Below are positions 7,926 to 17,511 of a stretch of 64,000 nucleotides of DNA, in pieces (position 1 is the stretch's first letter; each line of letters opens with the position of its first letter). Under the pieces are notes generated by a model, which made no database searches, was not told where the DNA came from, and saw only the letters and a list, made by a program, of their open reading frames with translations. The stretch is from CAWEHU01 sp963808965 (GTDB taxonomy: Bacteria; Pseudomonadota; Alphaproteobacteria; Acetobacterales; Acetobacteraceae): positions 62,001 to 126,000 of the forward strand of contig CAWEHU010000020.1 of assembly GCA_963808965.1 (NCBI GenBank). The letters are read 5' to 3'. Made by a program: the position numbers and the translations under genes.

Positions 7926-8813
7926 TCAGCCGTCACTCCGCAAGCCGTACGGATAGGTTGCGTAATGCGCGAAACCTCTGCGATGTGCTGCCTCGATGTA
8001 CTCGCGGAACAGCGTCCCAAGGTCGCCAAGGCGCCTCGTCGTGAAGTATGTACTGTGCCGCGAAAAGACCGGCGGGTCCCCGAGTTGGCTGCCGCTGAAG
8101 TGGAAGAACCGCAGGGGCTGGCCGTTTACCTCCCAACCTTGCCCCGTATACCGCACAGTGCGTTGCGAAAGGTTCCAGAATGCGACGTTATAACCCGGAT
8201 GCCGGAGAATTCGCGTCCGCTCGATGAAGGCCGGCAGCAGGTCGGCCCACTTCTGGTCGAAGAACAGTCCTTCGGGCATGTCGATAATGCAGAACCGCTC
8301 CAGCCGCCGCCCCCACCAACCCACCACACGCCGCACGTCAGGCGCATCGCGCAGGGCGCAGAAACCCAGATTATAGATCCCGTACTGCAGCATTCTCCCT
8401 TCGTGCAGCTCGGCGTGTTCGGCCGGCTCGCAGAGATGCGGCGTCAAAACGCAATTCGCGCCCTCCTCAAGTGCGTTCTCCAGTTCCTCGAGCGGACTGA
8501 CGACCAGAATGTCGGGGTCGAAGTAGGTGACAGCGGCTCCAGGGTAGCGGTCAAACAGCAAAGCAAACACAAAAGGTTTTATCGCCGTGTTGAGTTGGGT
8601 CACGTCATACTGGGCGAGCATCTGGGACAGGCGCGGTATCCCTATCTCCTCAAGTGTAATAAGCTGAAACGGGAATGCGTATATGTCGAGGTCATCGGTT
8701 GAGTCACCGAGGGCAACGTGGAAAATCGCCTCGGGATGGTGACGAGCGATACTCTCTTGCAGGACTAGAGCCTGGGCAAGAAAATTCCGCGCACAAATCG
8801 TGAAGATGACCAT
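7926..8813 (-). CDS. Putative GT-A type glycosyltransferase
   Basis: A 295-aa cytoplasmic protein that begins MVIFTICARNFLAQA, typical of nucleotide-sugar transferases resembling family 8. A metal-binding-like DxD occurs in YFDPDIL near residue 106, and ALGDS-like and NLGFCALRD segments fit the GT-A fold. The ATG at 8813 is preferred to an upstream TTG at 8825. It follows another glycosyltransferase gene by 13 bp in the same direction, so the two likely act together on a surface polysaccharide or glycan. The acceptor and sugar are unknown. Confidence 0.72.
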   Translation of the reverse strand: MVIFTICARNFLAQALVLQESIARHHPEAIFHVALGDSTDDLDIYAFPFQLITLEEIGIPRLSQMLAQYDVTQLNTAIKPFVFALLFDRYPGAAVTYFDPDILVVSPLEELENALEEGANCVLTPHLCEPAEHAELHEGRMLQYGIYNLGFCALRDAPDVRRVVGWWGRRLERFCIIDMPEGLFFDQKWADLLPAFIERTRILRHPGYNVAFWNLSQRTVRYTGQGWEVNGQPLRFFHFSGSQLGDPPVFSRHSTYFTTRRLGDLGTLFREYIEAAHRRGFAHYATYPYGLRSDG

Positions 8814-8826
8814 CGCGGAAACCAAT

Positions 8827-10014
8827 CTAGGACACTAGTATCCCGATCGGGTTGGCAGGATCGGCGCTGTCGCGAGTTTTTTCGGCCGGCAAGCCAAGCG
8901 TTTCGAGCAGGCCGGCGAGACGTTGCTTCCCCACTTCGCCCGACAGGGTGCGGCGGGCAAAATCGAGGCAGCAGGACGACATGCGAGTCCAAAGGTCCGC
9001 ATCGGAATAGAGCCGCTGCATCGCGTAGGCAAACGCTCTCGGGTCGGAAGTGATCGCCACCTCGCCCCCTGGACGGAGTTCCATGCCTTCAGCAGCGACC
9101 TCCGTGACCACGGCCGGAACCCCATGCGCGAGGCTCGACGCAATCTTGCCTTTGGTCCCCGCGCCGTAACGCAATGGAGCGACCGTAAGCCGCAACCCGC
9201 GTAGCCAAGCGGTGAGATCGGCGATCTGTCCGAGGTAGGTGACGCCGCCCGGCAGCGAACACTCTATGGAGTCCGGGAGATCATTCCCAGCGATCTCGAA
9301 CCGACACCCAGGGAGCAGTTCGTTCGCCAACGGCCAGATCTCGCGCAGGAAAAATTGGATGGCGTCCACGTTCGGCGAATGGCCGAAGCCACCGACGAAC
9401 CCGATCCCCGACCGCTCCGCGAAACCTGGAGGATTTTCCGCGACGACGTCTCTGCATGGAGGCATCACGGAGACCAATGCTCCGGGGACGTCCCGCGCAA
9501 GTTCTGCCGCCTCGAATTGCGACAGCACGATCGTCGCGTCGGCTTGACGCACCAGGTACAGCTCACGTTCGCGGGTCTCCGCCGCAAGCACGATAGCGCT
9601 GCGATCGCCGCGCAATCTTGCCTCCCTCTCCTCGCGAATATGGTGCAGATCCACAGGATTGAAGATGATGCGCGCACCTGAGCATGAACGGTAGACCGTC
9701 TCGAAGTGCCGGCCGCCGGAATGGACGCGGCTGAGCAGCACCAGATCGAGGCTGGACCCCGCGGCTTCGATGAATTGCTCGACGGACGAGGCCTGCGCTG
9801 AATTGAGACTGACGATCCCAAGTCGATCCAGAACCGCGATTTTAGGCGAATTGGAGTAGAACTCTGTATCGCTCGTGAAAATCACCTCGTAACCGAGCTC
9901 TTGTAGCCAAAGTGCGAGATTGATGGCCTCCAGAGAACCCGCGTCCCGCGTAGGGTCGGGCCATAGTCCGTCTATGATGAGAGCTCTCGGCCGGCCGGCC
10001 GCATGCGTACACAC
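8827..10014 (-). CDS. Glycosyltransferase, GT4-like (GT-B fold)
   Basis: A 395-aa GT-B glycosyltransferase. The N-terminal half starts RALIIDGLWPDPTRDAGSLEA, and the C-terminal half has the nucleotide-sugar region GIGFVGGFGHSPNVDAI, APLRYGAGTKGKI and GVPAVVTEVAAEGM, a pattern typical of family 4 enzymes. The start is GTG at 10014. It is the first gene of a two-gene unit with the GT-A type enzyme and is divergent from the PEP-CTERM GDSL gene at 10290; the 275 bp between them must hold both promoters, and no clear elements could be assigned there. Confidence 0.82.
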   Translation of the reverse strand: MCTHAAGRPRALIIDGLWPDPTRDAGSLEAINLALWLQELGYEVIFTSDTEFYSNSPKIAVLDRLGIVSLNSAQASSVEQFIEAAGSSLDLVLLSRVHSGGRHFETVYRSCSGARIIFNPVDLHHIREEREARLRGDRSAIVLAAETRERELYLVRQADATIVLSQFEAAELARDVPGALVSVMPPCRDVVAENPPGFAERSGIGFVGGFGHSPNVDAIQFFLREIWPLANELLPGCRFEIAGNDLPDSIECSLPGGVTYLGQIADLTAWLRGLRLTVAPLRYGAGTKGKIASSLAHGVPAVVTEVAAEGMELRPGGEVAITSDPRAFAYAMQRLYSDADLWTRMSSCCLDFARRTLSGEVGKQRLAGLLETLGLPAEKTRDSADPANPIGILVS

Positions 10015-10289
10015 GACAGCGTATTCCTGCAGCCTCAGTTACTCTGGCGACATTACTTGCCCGTACGCAGCGAAACAAGAAAAGTGGTGTCGCGCCGACC
10101 TGGACCGTGCCGGAAGGCGCTCGATGAGCCGAGCTTGCATCCGCTGGCTCCAGCCCTCCTGGCCGGGAAACTGGATCTCAGGCTGGCTGGCCTACCATTG
10201 CGTTCCGGCATCTCCCCGGCGTACAACCGCGACAACTTGTCCTGCTTGGCTTTTCCCTCCGTCCGGCTTCCTCCAAGGGAGATCATCAC

Positions 10290-11351
10290 ATGCGCGGCTG
10301 GGTGTTCGCACGCAGTCTCCTGTGGCTTCTCGCAATCCTGCCCATCCCTGCTCTCGCCGGTCCTTACACGGACATCTACGTGCTGGGCGACAGCTTATCG
10401 GATCAGGGTAATCTGCTTGCCGCGACGTCCGTGCTCGGGCCGCCCGTTGGCCAGCCTCTGCAACCCGATCCTCTCCATTATTACGCCGGGCGATTCTCCA
10501 ACGGAGAAGTGTACGCGGGCCTGCTCGCGCAGAAGCTCGGGCTGACGCTCGGGCCGTCGCTGCTGGGCGGCAACAACTTCGCCTTCGGCGGGGCGCGCAC
10601 CGATTACAACACGGTCGAGGTGCCCCCCTTCGGCAGCGGAGTATTTCCACGCGGCGCTTATCCTTGGTCCCTCAATGCTGAACGGCAGGCGTTTGTCGCG
10701 CGTGTCGCGCAAACGGGAGCGGACCCGCACGCGCTCGGCGTGGTTTTCTCTGGATCGAACGACGTGGGCGATATCCTGCTGCAACGGCTCGACCCGGCAA
10801 GCACGATCGCGAAGGCTGTCGCGGGCGTCATCAGCGTCGTCGATGCCTTCAAGGCGGCCGGTGTGGAAACCGTCCTGGTTCCCAACCTGCCGGATCTCGG
10901 CGTCATCCCGCGCGTAACCGAACTGGAGGCGGTCTCGCCCGGCATCTCCGCCACGGCGACGCGGCTCACCGCTCAGTTCAACGCCGCGCTGCAAACGGCG
11001 CTCGAGCAGGAGACCGGCATCCGGGTCGTCAGCTTCGATACGTTCGATTTCCTGCGCGACGTGGTCGAGAACCCCGGCAAGTACGGCTTCCTCAATTCCA
11101 CGCAGGCCTGCTATTCGGGATTCGTCCTCCCCGACCCCAGCGCGACGGTCTGCTCGAATCCCGATCAGTACGTGTTCTGGGACGTGGAGCATCCTACGAC
11201 CCGGTTCCACGACATTCTGGCCGACGAGATGCTCGCGGCCGTTACTGCCGTGCCGGAGCCAAGCGGACTCGCCCCGCTCGCGCTCGGGCTCACGGCCCTG
11301 GGCCTGATCCGGCGCACGGCCGGGCGGCGCGGCATCGCAGCGCGCGATTAG
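10290..11351 (+). CDS. SGNH/GDSL hydrolase with PEP-CTERM sorting signal
   Basis: An exported esterase/lipase-like protein (353 aa). It has a signal peptide (about residues 1-23, ending in ALA), block I VLGDSLSDQGN with the nucleophilic Ser, block III GSNDVGD and block V DVEHPTTRFHD carrying the Asp-x-x-His pair. The C-terminus shows VPEPSGLAPLALG, a hydrophobic stretch and an Arg-rich tail, a PEP-CTERM signal expected to be processed by an exosortase. No exosortase gene is in the window. AAGGGAGA precedes the ATG by about 8 nt. A second such protein lies at 19772-20840. Confidence 0.88.
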   Translation: MRGWVFARSLLWLLAILPIPALAGPYTDIYVLGDSLSDQGNLLAATSVLGPPVGQPLQPDPLHYYAGRFSNGEVYAGLLAQKLGLTLGPSLLGGNNFAFGGARTDYNTVEVPPFGSGVFPRGAYPWSLNAERQAFVARVAQTGADPHALGVVFSGSNDVGDILLQRLDPASTIAKAVAGVISVVDAFKAAGVETVLVPNLPDLGVIPRVTELEAVSPGISATATRLTAQFNAALQTALEQETGIRVVSFDTFDFLRDVVENPGKYGFLNSTQACYSGFVLPDPSATVCSNPDQYVFWDVEHPTTRFHDILADEMLAAVTAVPEPSGLAPLALGLTALGLIRRTAGRRGIAARD

Positions 11352-11369
11352 CGCCGGGCGGAATCAAGC

Positions 11370-12137
11370 ATGGTCGAGTGGAACCCGGCGCAGTATCTGC
11401 TTTTCTCGGAAGAGCGAGTGCGCCCGGCGCTCGATCTCATGGCGCGAGTCCCCACGCCGCGCCCGGCCCGCATCGTCGACCTCGGGTGCGGCGCGGGCAA
11501 TGTCACCACGATCCTGAAACATCGCTTCCCCGAAGCCGACGTGCTCGGCATCGACAGCTCCGCGGCCATGCTCGAAAAGGCGCGTGACGCGGCCCCGAAC
11601 TGCCGCTTCGCGCAGGCCGATATCGCGGCGTGGGAGCCCGAGACCACGCCCGACCTGATATTTTCCAACGCCGCGCTGCACTGGACCAGCGAGCACGAGA
11701 CGTTGTTTCCCCGACTGCTCGGCCTGGTGGCGCGAGGCGGCTGTCTCGCCGTTCAGATGCCCGCGATGCACGATGCGCCGTTGCGCGCTCTGCAATACGA
11801 GGTGGCGGCCGAGGGTCCCTGGGCGGACCATCTTCGCGGCATTGGTTCCGCTCCTCCGATCCTCGAAGCCGGCATCTACTGGGACCTGCTGCGGCCGCGC
11901 GCCGCTTCGCTCGACATTTGGGAGACGATCTATTTGCATCCGCTCCAGGGGGAGGACGCCGTGGTGCAATGGGCGATGGGCACCAGCCTGCGTCCGTTCC
12001 TCGACGCATTGCCTGCGGCGGAACGGGAGGCGTTTCGGAACGCCTATGCTGAGGCCGTGCGGCCGCACTATCCGCGGCGGCAGGACGGCACCACATTGTT
12101 GCCGTTCCGGCGGTTGTTCATCATCGCAGCCGCTTAG
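11370..12137 (+). CDS. tam: Trans-aconitate 2-methyltransferase
   Basis: SAM-dependent enzyme that methylates trans-aconitate, a by-product that inhibits the citrate cycle. The 255-aa length and the sequence VEWNPAQYLLFSEERVRPALDL at the N-terminus are typical of Tam. SAM motif I is VDLGCGAGNVT and the post-I strand is VLGIDSSAAML; SNAALHW is also family-specific. It lies 18 bp after the PEP-CTERM gene. The TAG stop is part of the TTAG at the edge of a dispersed repeat. Confidence 0.92.
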   Translation: MVEWNPAQYLLFSEERVRPALDLMARVPTPRPARIVDLGCGAGNVTTILKHRFPEADVLGIDSSAAMLEKARDAAPNCRFAQADIAAWEPETTPDLIFSNAALHWTSEHETLFPRLLGLVARGGCLAVQMPAMHDAPLRALQYEVAAEGPWADHLRGIGSAPPILEAGIYWDLLRPRAASLDIWETIYLHPLQGEDAVVQWAMGTSLRPFLDALPAAEREAFRNAYAEAVRPHYPRRQDGTTLLPFRRLFIIAAA

Positions 12138-12262
12138 AGCCGTTTTGGCGGACCAGAGCCTTGTTCCGAATACGTCATGGCTGGGCTTGAGACCCGGCTC
12201 CCCTCTTTCTCGGCCAGGCACGCATTGCGTTACGCATTCCGGTCAGCCTAAAACGGGCCTAA
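12134..12262 (+). repeat. MITE-like dispersed repeat, copy 2 (short, diverged)
   Basis: The left end TTAGAGCCGTTTTGG overlaps the tam stop codon and matches the left end of copy 1. The right end GGTCAGCCTAAAACGGGCCTAA is its inverted partner. The middle is shorter (about 129 bp in total) and differs: it has lost the two standard hairpins and holds a GGGCTTGAGACCCGG stem instead. Confidence 0.75.
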
Positions 12263-12582
12263 TCGTTTGGGCTGACTGTGAGCGGCTCTGCTACCCCCGT
12301 TCGTTCCCGCGAAAGCGGGAAACCAGTCCCGCGAAACGATGCCAGCGTTCATAATACGAGACCTGGCTCCCCGCCTTCGCGGGGATGAACGGAATTTTTG
12401 CGTTAACGCGTTCCAGTCAGCATAAAACGAGCCTAATCGTTTGGGATGACTGTGAGCGGCTCTGCTACCCCCGTTCGTTCCCGCGAAAGCGGGAAACCAG
12501 TCCCGCGAAACGATGCCAGCGTTCATAATACGAGACTTGGCTCCCCGCCTTCGCGGGGATGAACGGAATTTCGCGTTCATCA
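12258..12582 (+). repeat. Tandem pair of MITE-like repeats, copies 3 and 4 (period 174 bp)
   Basis: Two almost identical units run head to tail. CCTAATCGTTTGGG starts at 12258 and again at 12432, a period of 174 bp. Each unit has the TTCCCGCGAAAGCGGGAA hairpin, a CCAGCGTTCATAATACGAG middle and the CCCCGCCTTCGCGGGG hairpin. Copy 3 keeps both ends and is flanked by CTAA on both sides. Copy 4 lacks its right end and stops where the DUF3293 gene ends. The near identity suggests a recent duplication or an insertion into the end of an older copy. Confidence 0.88.
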
Positions 12583-12967
12583 CCACCGCAGAAACCGCAA
12601 GCGCGCGGGCTGGCGTCGAATTACAAGAACGGTCGCAAGCTGGCGGAAGCGGCGAGCCAGAACTTGGACCCGGCGGCAATCAGCCCCTACAAGGAAGTGG
12701 CGTTCGCGCCAGCCTCGGCCCGTTCCCGACCCCTCGACAATCGGCAGATGGCGGAGGCGCTCGGCGAGCCGGGCTTGCATGCGTTCGATTCCACCCATCC
12801 GGCATACGGCGCGAGAGCGGATTCCAGGCGCTGACAAAAGCTCCGGAACGCACCCCCAAACCATCGAGGAGCCGATCGATCTCGGCCGACCGCTTACCAA
12901 TGCGCGCCACCGCTCCCGCCGCTTCGTAGCGGGTCGAGAGAAACGCCCGAAGCAACCGATCATGCAC
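12580..12967 (-). CDS. DUF3293 family protein, interrupted by a one-base frame break
   Basis: The start is GTG at 12967. The first frame reads RLLRAFLSTRYEA, IGKRSAEIDRLLDGLG and FVSAWNPLSRRMPDGWN, the DUF3293 pattern. After about 12787 the match continues in the next frame (MQARLAERLRHLP, EGSGTGRGW, FLVGADCRRVQVLARRF). Dropping one A of an AA pair restores a 128-aa protein, close to the family's usual size. Function is unknown for the family. It lies 37 bp downstream of rodA in the same direction, so it may be a tail gene of the rod-shape operon. Confidence 0.72.
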
Positions 12968-13004
12968 GGCCGGAACCGACTTCGCGACCTGGCTTCAAGT
13001 AGAG

Positions 13005-14156
13005 CTATAGCGCCTCGTCCCGCCGCTCGCTGAATTCCACGTCTCGATGCACATAGACCGACATGAGAATCCCGAACCCGATCATCACCGTGATCATCGC
13101 CGATCCGCCATGCGACACGAGGGGCAGCGGCACCCCACCCACGGGAATCGCTCCCATGACCATCGCGATATTCACGAACACATACATGAAGAAATTGAAC
13201 GCGATCCCGAGCGCGACCAGCCGGCCGAACTGGTGACGGCAGCGGAGCGCCATCATCATTCCGCCGAGCACGATCAGGCACAGCAGCCCCATGACCGCCA
13301 GACTTCCGACATAACCGAACTCCTCCCCCAGCATCGTGAAGATGAAGTCGGTCTGCTTCTCCGGCAGAAAATTCAGGTGTCCCTGTGTTCCCTGTAGGAA
13401 TCCCTTGCCCCACATACCGCCCGAGCCGAGCGCGATCTTCGACTGGATGATGTTGTATCCCGCGCCGAGCGGGTCGCTTTCGGGATTGAGGAAAGTGTCG
13501 ATCCGCGCCTTCTGATAATCGCGGAGATGGTCGTAGGCCAGACTGGCGGCGAACGGCACGGGCAAAGCCAGCAGCACGAATTTCCACCAACGCACGCCTG
13601 CCGCGAAGAATACGGCCGCGCCCAGGATCGCGGTGATGACGGCGGTGCCGAGATTGGGTTCCTTCAGGATCAGCCCGACCGGCACCAGGACGGCGAGCGC
13701 GGGCGGAAGCAGGAAGAGCGGATTGCCCATCCGTTCCCAGGATGCGCGGTGGAACCAGGAGGCGAGCGCAAGCACGAGTGCGATTTTCATCAGCTCGCTC
13801 GGCTGTAGTTGGAGGCCGCCGAACTCGATCCAGCGCTGCGCCCCTTTGCCGACATGCCCCATGCGCGCGACCAACACGAGGAGCGCGAGCGAAATCCCGT
13901 ACAAAGGCCAGGACAGTCGCGCGATGAAGCGGATATCCACGAGGGCGATGCTCAGCATCAGTACCAGCCCGAACGCGAAGCGCAACACATGACGGCCGGC
14001 GTACGGTTCCGGCGAGCCGCCGGCGGCGCTGTAGAGCGCGACATAACCAACCCCGGCCAGCACGCAAAGCAGGACGACGTAAATCCAGCTTATGTCCCAC
14101 AGCTTCCGGGTCAGGCCGAAGCTCGGCTCGCGGATCAGGCGGCGTTCGTTGATCAT
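13005..14156 (-). CDS. rodA: Rod shape-determining protein RodA (SEDS glycosyltransferase)
   Basis: Membrane peptidoglycan polymerase of the elongasome, partner of PBP2. The 383-aa protein has about ten hydrophobic helices and SEDS motifs: GKGAQRWIEFGGLQLQPSEL read as a short WI-x-QPSE region, LKEPNLGTA, and PLPLVSHGGSAM near the end. Its ATG overlaps the mrdA stop by 4 bp (ATGA). It is the last core gene of the mreB-mreC-mreD-mrdA-rodA unit. Confidence 0.96.
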   Translation of the reverse strand: MINERRLIREPSFGLTRKLWDISWIYVVLLCVLAGVGYVALYSAAGGSPEPYAGRHVLRFAFGLVLMLSIALVDIRFIARLSWPLYGISLALLVLVARMGHVGKGAQRWIEFGGLQLQPSELMKIALVLALASWFHRASWERMGNPLFLLPPALAVLVPVGLILKEPNLGTAVITAILGAAVFFAAGVRWWKFVLLALPVPFAASLAYDHLRDYQKARIDTFLNPESDPLGAGYNIIQSKIALGSGGMWGKGFLQGTQGHLNFLPEKQTDFIFTMLGEEFGYVGSLAVMGLLCLIVLGGMMMALRCRHQFGRLVALGIAFNFFMYVFVNIAMVMGAIPVGGVPLPLVSHGGSAMITVMIGFGILMSVYVHRDVEFSERRDEAL

Positions 14157-16021
14157 CTCGCGGCGACCTTCTGGCCGGGCGCTTCCTGCCGGTTCACCGG
14201 ATCGCGAGTCATGACGCTAATCATGATATCGCGCGCAACCGGGGCGGCAGCCGCTGCGCCCGCGTTGCCGTGCTCGACCACGACGGAAACGGCGTAACGG
14301 GGCGCGTCGTACGGCGCATAAGCGACGAACAGAGCGTGCGGACGAAACTCCCAGGGCAGCTTCTCGCTCCTGAACCGCCCGCTCTCGCGCAGCGCGCGGG
14401 AGACCCGCCGCACCTGGGAGGAGCCGGTCTTTCCGGCGAGCTGGCCGAACTGTCCCGGAATGCGCGCGACGGGAGCCGTGCCGCCGCCTTCATTCACCAC
14501 CGCCCACATGCCCTGACGCACGGCATGCAAGCTGCGCTCGGGCAAGCCGAGGCTCGGCCAGTCCTCCGGCTTCGACCCCGGTTGCAGCGCGCCGTCCTTG
14601 AGGCGGGTCAGATGCGGCGTCACGGCCCGTCCCGTGGCGACCCGAGACGCATAGGTCGCGAGTTGCAGCGGCGTTACCTGGATGTAGCCCTGACCGATGC
14701 CGCTGACGATCGTATCGCCCATGGACCAGTGACGGCCCTTGGAGATGAGCCATTGCCGCGTCGGTACGAGGCCCGGTCGCGCGCCGGGCAGGTCGATCGC
14801 CAAATTCACGCCCATGCCGAGCCGGTGCGACATCGCGGAGATGTGGTCGATGCCGGTCCGCCGGGCGGTCTCATAGAAGAACACGTCGCAACTGTGCTTG
14901 AGCCCGCCATGCAAATCGAGCGATCCGTGGCCGCCCTTTCTCCAGCAATGGAATCGTGTGCCGCCGAGATCGAGAAAGCCCGGGCAATGGATCCGATCAG
15001 TCGGCGAAAGGGTCTTGGCGTCCAGCGCGGCCAGCGCGACGGCCATCTTGAAGGTGGAGCCGGGAGCGTACAAGCCCGCGGCGGCCTTGTTGATGAGCGG
15101 CGTCCGCCGATTCCGTGTCCACTCGATCCATTGCGCCTGCGACACGCCCAAATCGAATAGGCTCGGATCGAACGAGGGGTTGGTGGCCATGGCCAGCACC
15201 TCCCCGTTCCGGCAGTCCATGACGACCGCGCTCGCGCTCTCATCTCCGAGCCGGTCCAGCACCTGTTTCTGGAGTTCGCTGTCGACGGTCAGGCCGATTT
15301 CGGTGCCAGGCACGCCCTCCTGCCGGTCGAGTTCGCGAATGACACGCCCGACCGCGTTGACCTCCAATTGGACGACCCCGGCCCGGCCGCGTAGCGCCTC
15401 ATCGTGAAACTTTTCGATCCCCGCGCGTCCGACGCGCATACCCGGCAGCGAGAGCATCGGGTCGGGGTCGTCGCCGGTCGTATCCGCTTCGCTCGGCGGC
15501 GCGACGTAGCCGACGATATGGGCCAGTTTGTCGCGGAACGGGTAGACGCGCGTGGTCCCGACATCGATCAGAATGCCGGGCAAATCCGGCGCGTGCACCT
15601 CGATCCGCGCCATCTCGTCCCAGGTGAGGAACTCGCGCACCATCGTCGGGATGAAGCGCCGGTGTCGATGCACCTCGCGCTCGATCCTCACCCGTTCGTT
15701 GTCGGAGAGCGCGACGATGCGGGCGAGATTGTCGAGCGTGAGACCCACATCCTCGGTCTGCTCCGCGATCAACAGGGCGCGCCAGTTCAGCTTGTTGCCG
15801 GCGACCGCCGTGCCGAACCGGTCCAGGATGCGTCCGCGCGGAGGAGCGACCAGCCGCGCGCTGATCCGGTTCTCCTCAGCCATGGTCAGGTAGCGGTCGC
15901 CGTTGACCACTTGCACCTGGTACAGCTTGCCCGCGAGCAGCCCGAGCGCCGTCACCTCCGCGCCCATCAGCAGCAATGCTCGGCGCGTGAAGACACCTAC
16001 GCGTTTTGTCTCGCGTCGCAT
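14153..16021 (-). CDS. mrdA: Penicillin-binding protein 2
   Basis: Class B transpeptidase that cross-links peptidoglycan during elongation with RodA. The 622-aa protein has an N-terminal membrane anchor (residues about 10-32), a dimerisation/pedestal region and a transpeptidase domain with the catalytic SxxK in PGSTFKMA (near residue 320), the SCD motif in KHSCDVFFY and LAGKTGSSQ. The ATG at 16021 is one base from the mreD stop codon. No PASTA domains are present, as expected for PBP2. Confidence 0.96.
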   Translation of the reverse strand: MRRETKRVGVFTRRALLLMGAEVTALGLLAGKLYQVQVVNGDRYLTMAEENRISARLVAPPRGRILDRFGTAVAGNKLNWRALLIAEQTEDVGLTLDNLARIVALSDNERVRIEREVHRHRRFIPTMVREFLTWDEMARIEVHAPDLPGILIDVGTTRVYPFRDKLAHIVGYVAPPSEADTTGDDPDPMLSLPGMRVGRAGIEKFHDEALRGRAGVVQLEVNAVGRVIRELDRQEGVPGTEIGLTVDSELQKQVLDRLGDESASAVVMDCRNGEVLAMATNPSFDPSLFDLGVSQAQWIEWTRNRRTPLINKAAAGLYAPGSTFKMAVALAALDAKTLSPTDRIHCPGFLDLGGTRFHCWRKGGHGSLDLHGGLKHSCDVFFYETARRTGIDHISAMSHRLGMGVNLAIDLPGARPGLVPTRQWLISKGRHWSMGDTIVSGIGQGYIQVTPLQLATYASRVATGRAVTPHLTRLKDGALQPGSKPEDWPSLGLPERSLHAVRQGMWAVVNEGGGTAPVARIPGQFGQLAGKTGSSQVRRVSRALRESGRFRSEKLPWEFRPHALFVAYAPYDAPRYAVSVVVEHGNAGAAAAAPVARDIMISVMTRDPVNRQEAPGQKVAAR

Positions 16022-16022
16022 G

Positions 16023-16577
16023 TCAGGCGCGCTCCGGGTCGGCGGCAGTCCGGTGAGCCCGCGTGAACAGCGTCGCGAGCGCCGGATACAGCGCGATGGA
16101 CAGCACGCCTTGAAAGATCGCCGGTCCTATCGGCATCAGCCGGAACAACAGCAACGACGTGAGGGCCCACTCGAACGCCGCCGCCCCGGCCGCCACCAGG
16201 AAGAACACCAGCCAGACCACGACGAAGCCGCGTCGCACCAGCCCTGCTCGCCAGCGCAGGGCGAGAGCCTGGACGAAGAGCAACGTGAGTGTCCCAACTC
16301 CCAGAGGCAAATAGCCCAGGAGATCGAGAAACAGGCCGAGCAGGAACACGGCCGGCGCCGGGACCGAGGCGGGGCGAAACAACGACCAGAACCAGACGCA
16401 GGAGAGGGTGACGGCGGGGAGCAACTGGGCCTGATCCGCGATGCCGAACGGGATCGCGGTGAGCAGCATCAGCAATGTGGTGCACGCGAGCGGGAAGCTC
16501 GCCCGCGCCATCGCATCGAGCCGCCGCGCGAGCGTGGGGCGGGGCCTTATCGCCGGTTCGGGACCGATATGGTCCAC
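16023..16577 (-). CDS. mreD: Rod shape-determining protein MreD
   Basis: A 184-aa membrane protein with five or six hydrophobic helices and a charged N-terminus. Weak general similarity is expected for MreD; the call rests on FLLGLFLDLLGYLPLGVGTLTLL, an MreD-type pattern, and on its place between mreC and mrdA. The start is GTG at 16577, 3 bp after the mreC stop codon. The MreD role is to tie MreC and MreB to the peptidoglycan machinery. Confidence 0.88.
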   Translation of the reverse strand: MDHIGPEPAIRPRPTLARRLDAMARASFPLACTTLLMLLTAIPFGIADQAQLLPAVTLSCVWFWSLFRPASVPAPAVFLLGLFLDLLGYLPLGVGTLTLLFVQALALRWRAGLVRRGFVVVWLVFFLVAAGAAAFEWALTSLLLFRLMPIGPAIFQGVLSIALYPALATLFTRAHRTAADPERA

Positions 16578-16580
16578 GGC

Positions 16581-17445
16581 TCAGGGACCCTTGTCCGCGA
16601 CCGGCCGGGCCGCCGCCTCGGGCGGCACGATGCCGCGGAATCCGTAATCGAAGAATCCGCACCAAATCGAGCTTGTCGAGCTGGGCGGCAGGTTCGACCT
16701 CGGGGACATGACCGGCCGTGTAGTGGACGACCCCGACGGGCAGATTGGCCGGAAAGGCGTTTGCCTCTGCGCTAGTGACGACGCGTTCGCCTTCCGCTGG
16801 CGGCGTGGCCTCGGGCCAGAAGAGCAGGCGGGGCCGGACCCCGTTGGTGCCGACCAATATCGCGCGCGCCCGGCTGGTCTCGAGAATGACCGGAATGCGA
16901 CTGTTGAGGTCGGTGATGAGCAGCACCCGAGCCGAGCGTTTGCCCACCTCGGTCACCCGGCCGACGAGCCCTCGCTCGTCGAGTGCGATCTCGCCCTTGG
17001 CGATCCCGTGATTGGGACCAACCGAAAGCAGCACCGCGCGGGCGTACACCCCTCCGGCATCCGCGACCACCCGCGCCGTGATGAAGCTCGGCGCGGGGTC
17101 GGGAACCCAGTGCAGATTGGCCTTGAGCCGGCGATTTTCCGCATCCAGCGCCAGCGCCACCGATTGCCATTGGCGCAGGCGCTCGTTCTCCTGCCGCAGG
17201 CGGGCGTTCTCGGCAGTCAGCGCAATGAGATTGCTCACGTCGGTCCCGGACGCCCGGATCGCGCCAAGTGGTCCTGCGACAAACGCGTAGATCGGCGCCA
17301 GAAAGTCGGCCAATGCCATACGGGCGCGCTCGGCTAACAGCGTGTCGGCCTTCCCGAGCAGCATCAATGCGAACGCCACCACGATCAGCACCGGCAGCGT
17401 AAGCTTCGCCAGCGCCTGGCGGGTTGCGATGGACAGCCGGATCAA
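16581..17445 (-). CDS. mreC: Rod shape-determining protein MreC, one-base frame break near the C-terminus
   Basis: Periplasmic scaffold of the elongasome. An N-terminal membrane helix (PVLIVVAFALMLLG), a coiled coil (residues about 70-95, with ENARLRQENERLRQ) and the MreC beta domain (GVYARAVLLSVGPNHGI, GLVGRVTEVG, SARVLLITD, LPVGVV) are clear. After LDKLDLVR at about 16656 the frame slips; removing one A restores FFDYGFRGIVPPE and a stop at 16581, giving 287 aa and normal spacing to mreD. The start is TTG at 17445, supported by AGGAGGT 7-8 nt upstream. Since MreC is usually essential in rods, sequencing error is the simplest explanation. Confidence 0.9.
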
Positions 17446-17511
17446 GCCCGCACCTCCTCGCCTTCCGACCTTTTCACCCGCAGCGCCACCTCCGGCCGGA
17501 GGCGGCGCACA

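Noticed and set aside
12258..12582. Possible CRISPR array
   Set aside because: Only two direct copies, each about 174 bp with terminal inverted repeats and hairpins; no short repeat-spacer pattern and no cas genes.
15997..17445. 482-aa single MreC protein
   Set aside because: Sequence after about residue 265 loses all MreC similarity and runs antiparallel into mreD coding sequence; a one-base slip explains the extension.
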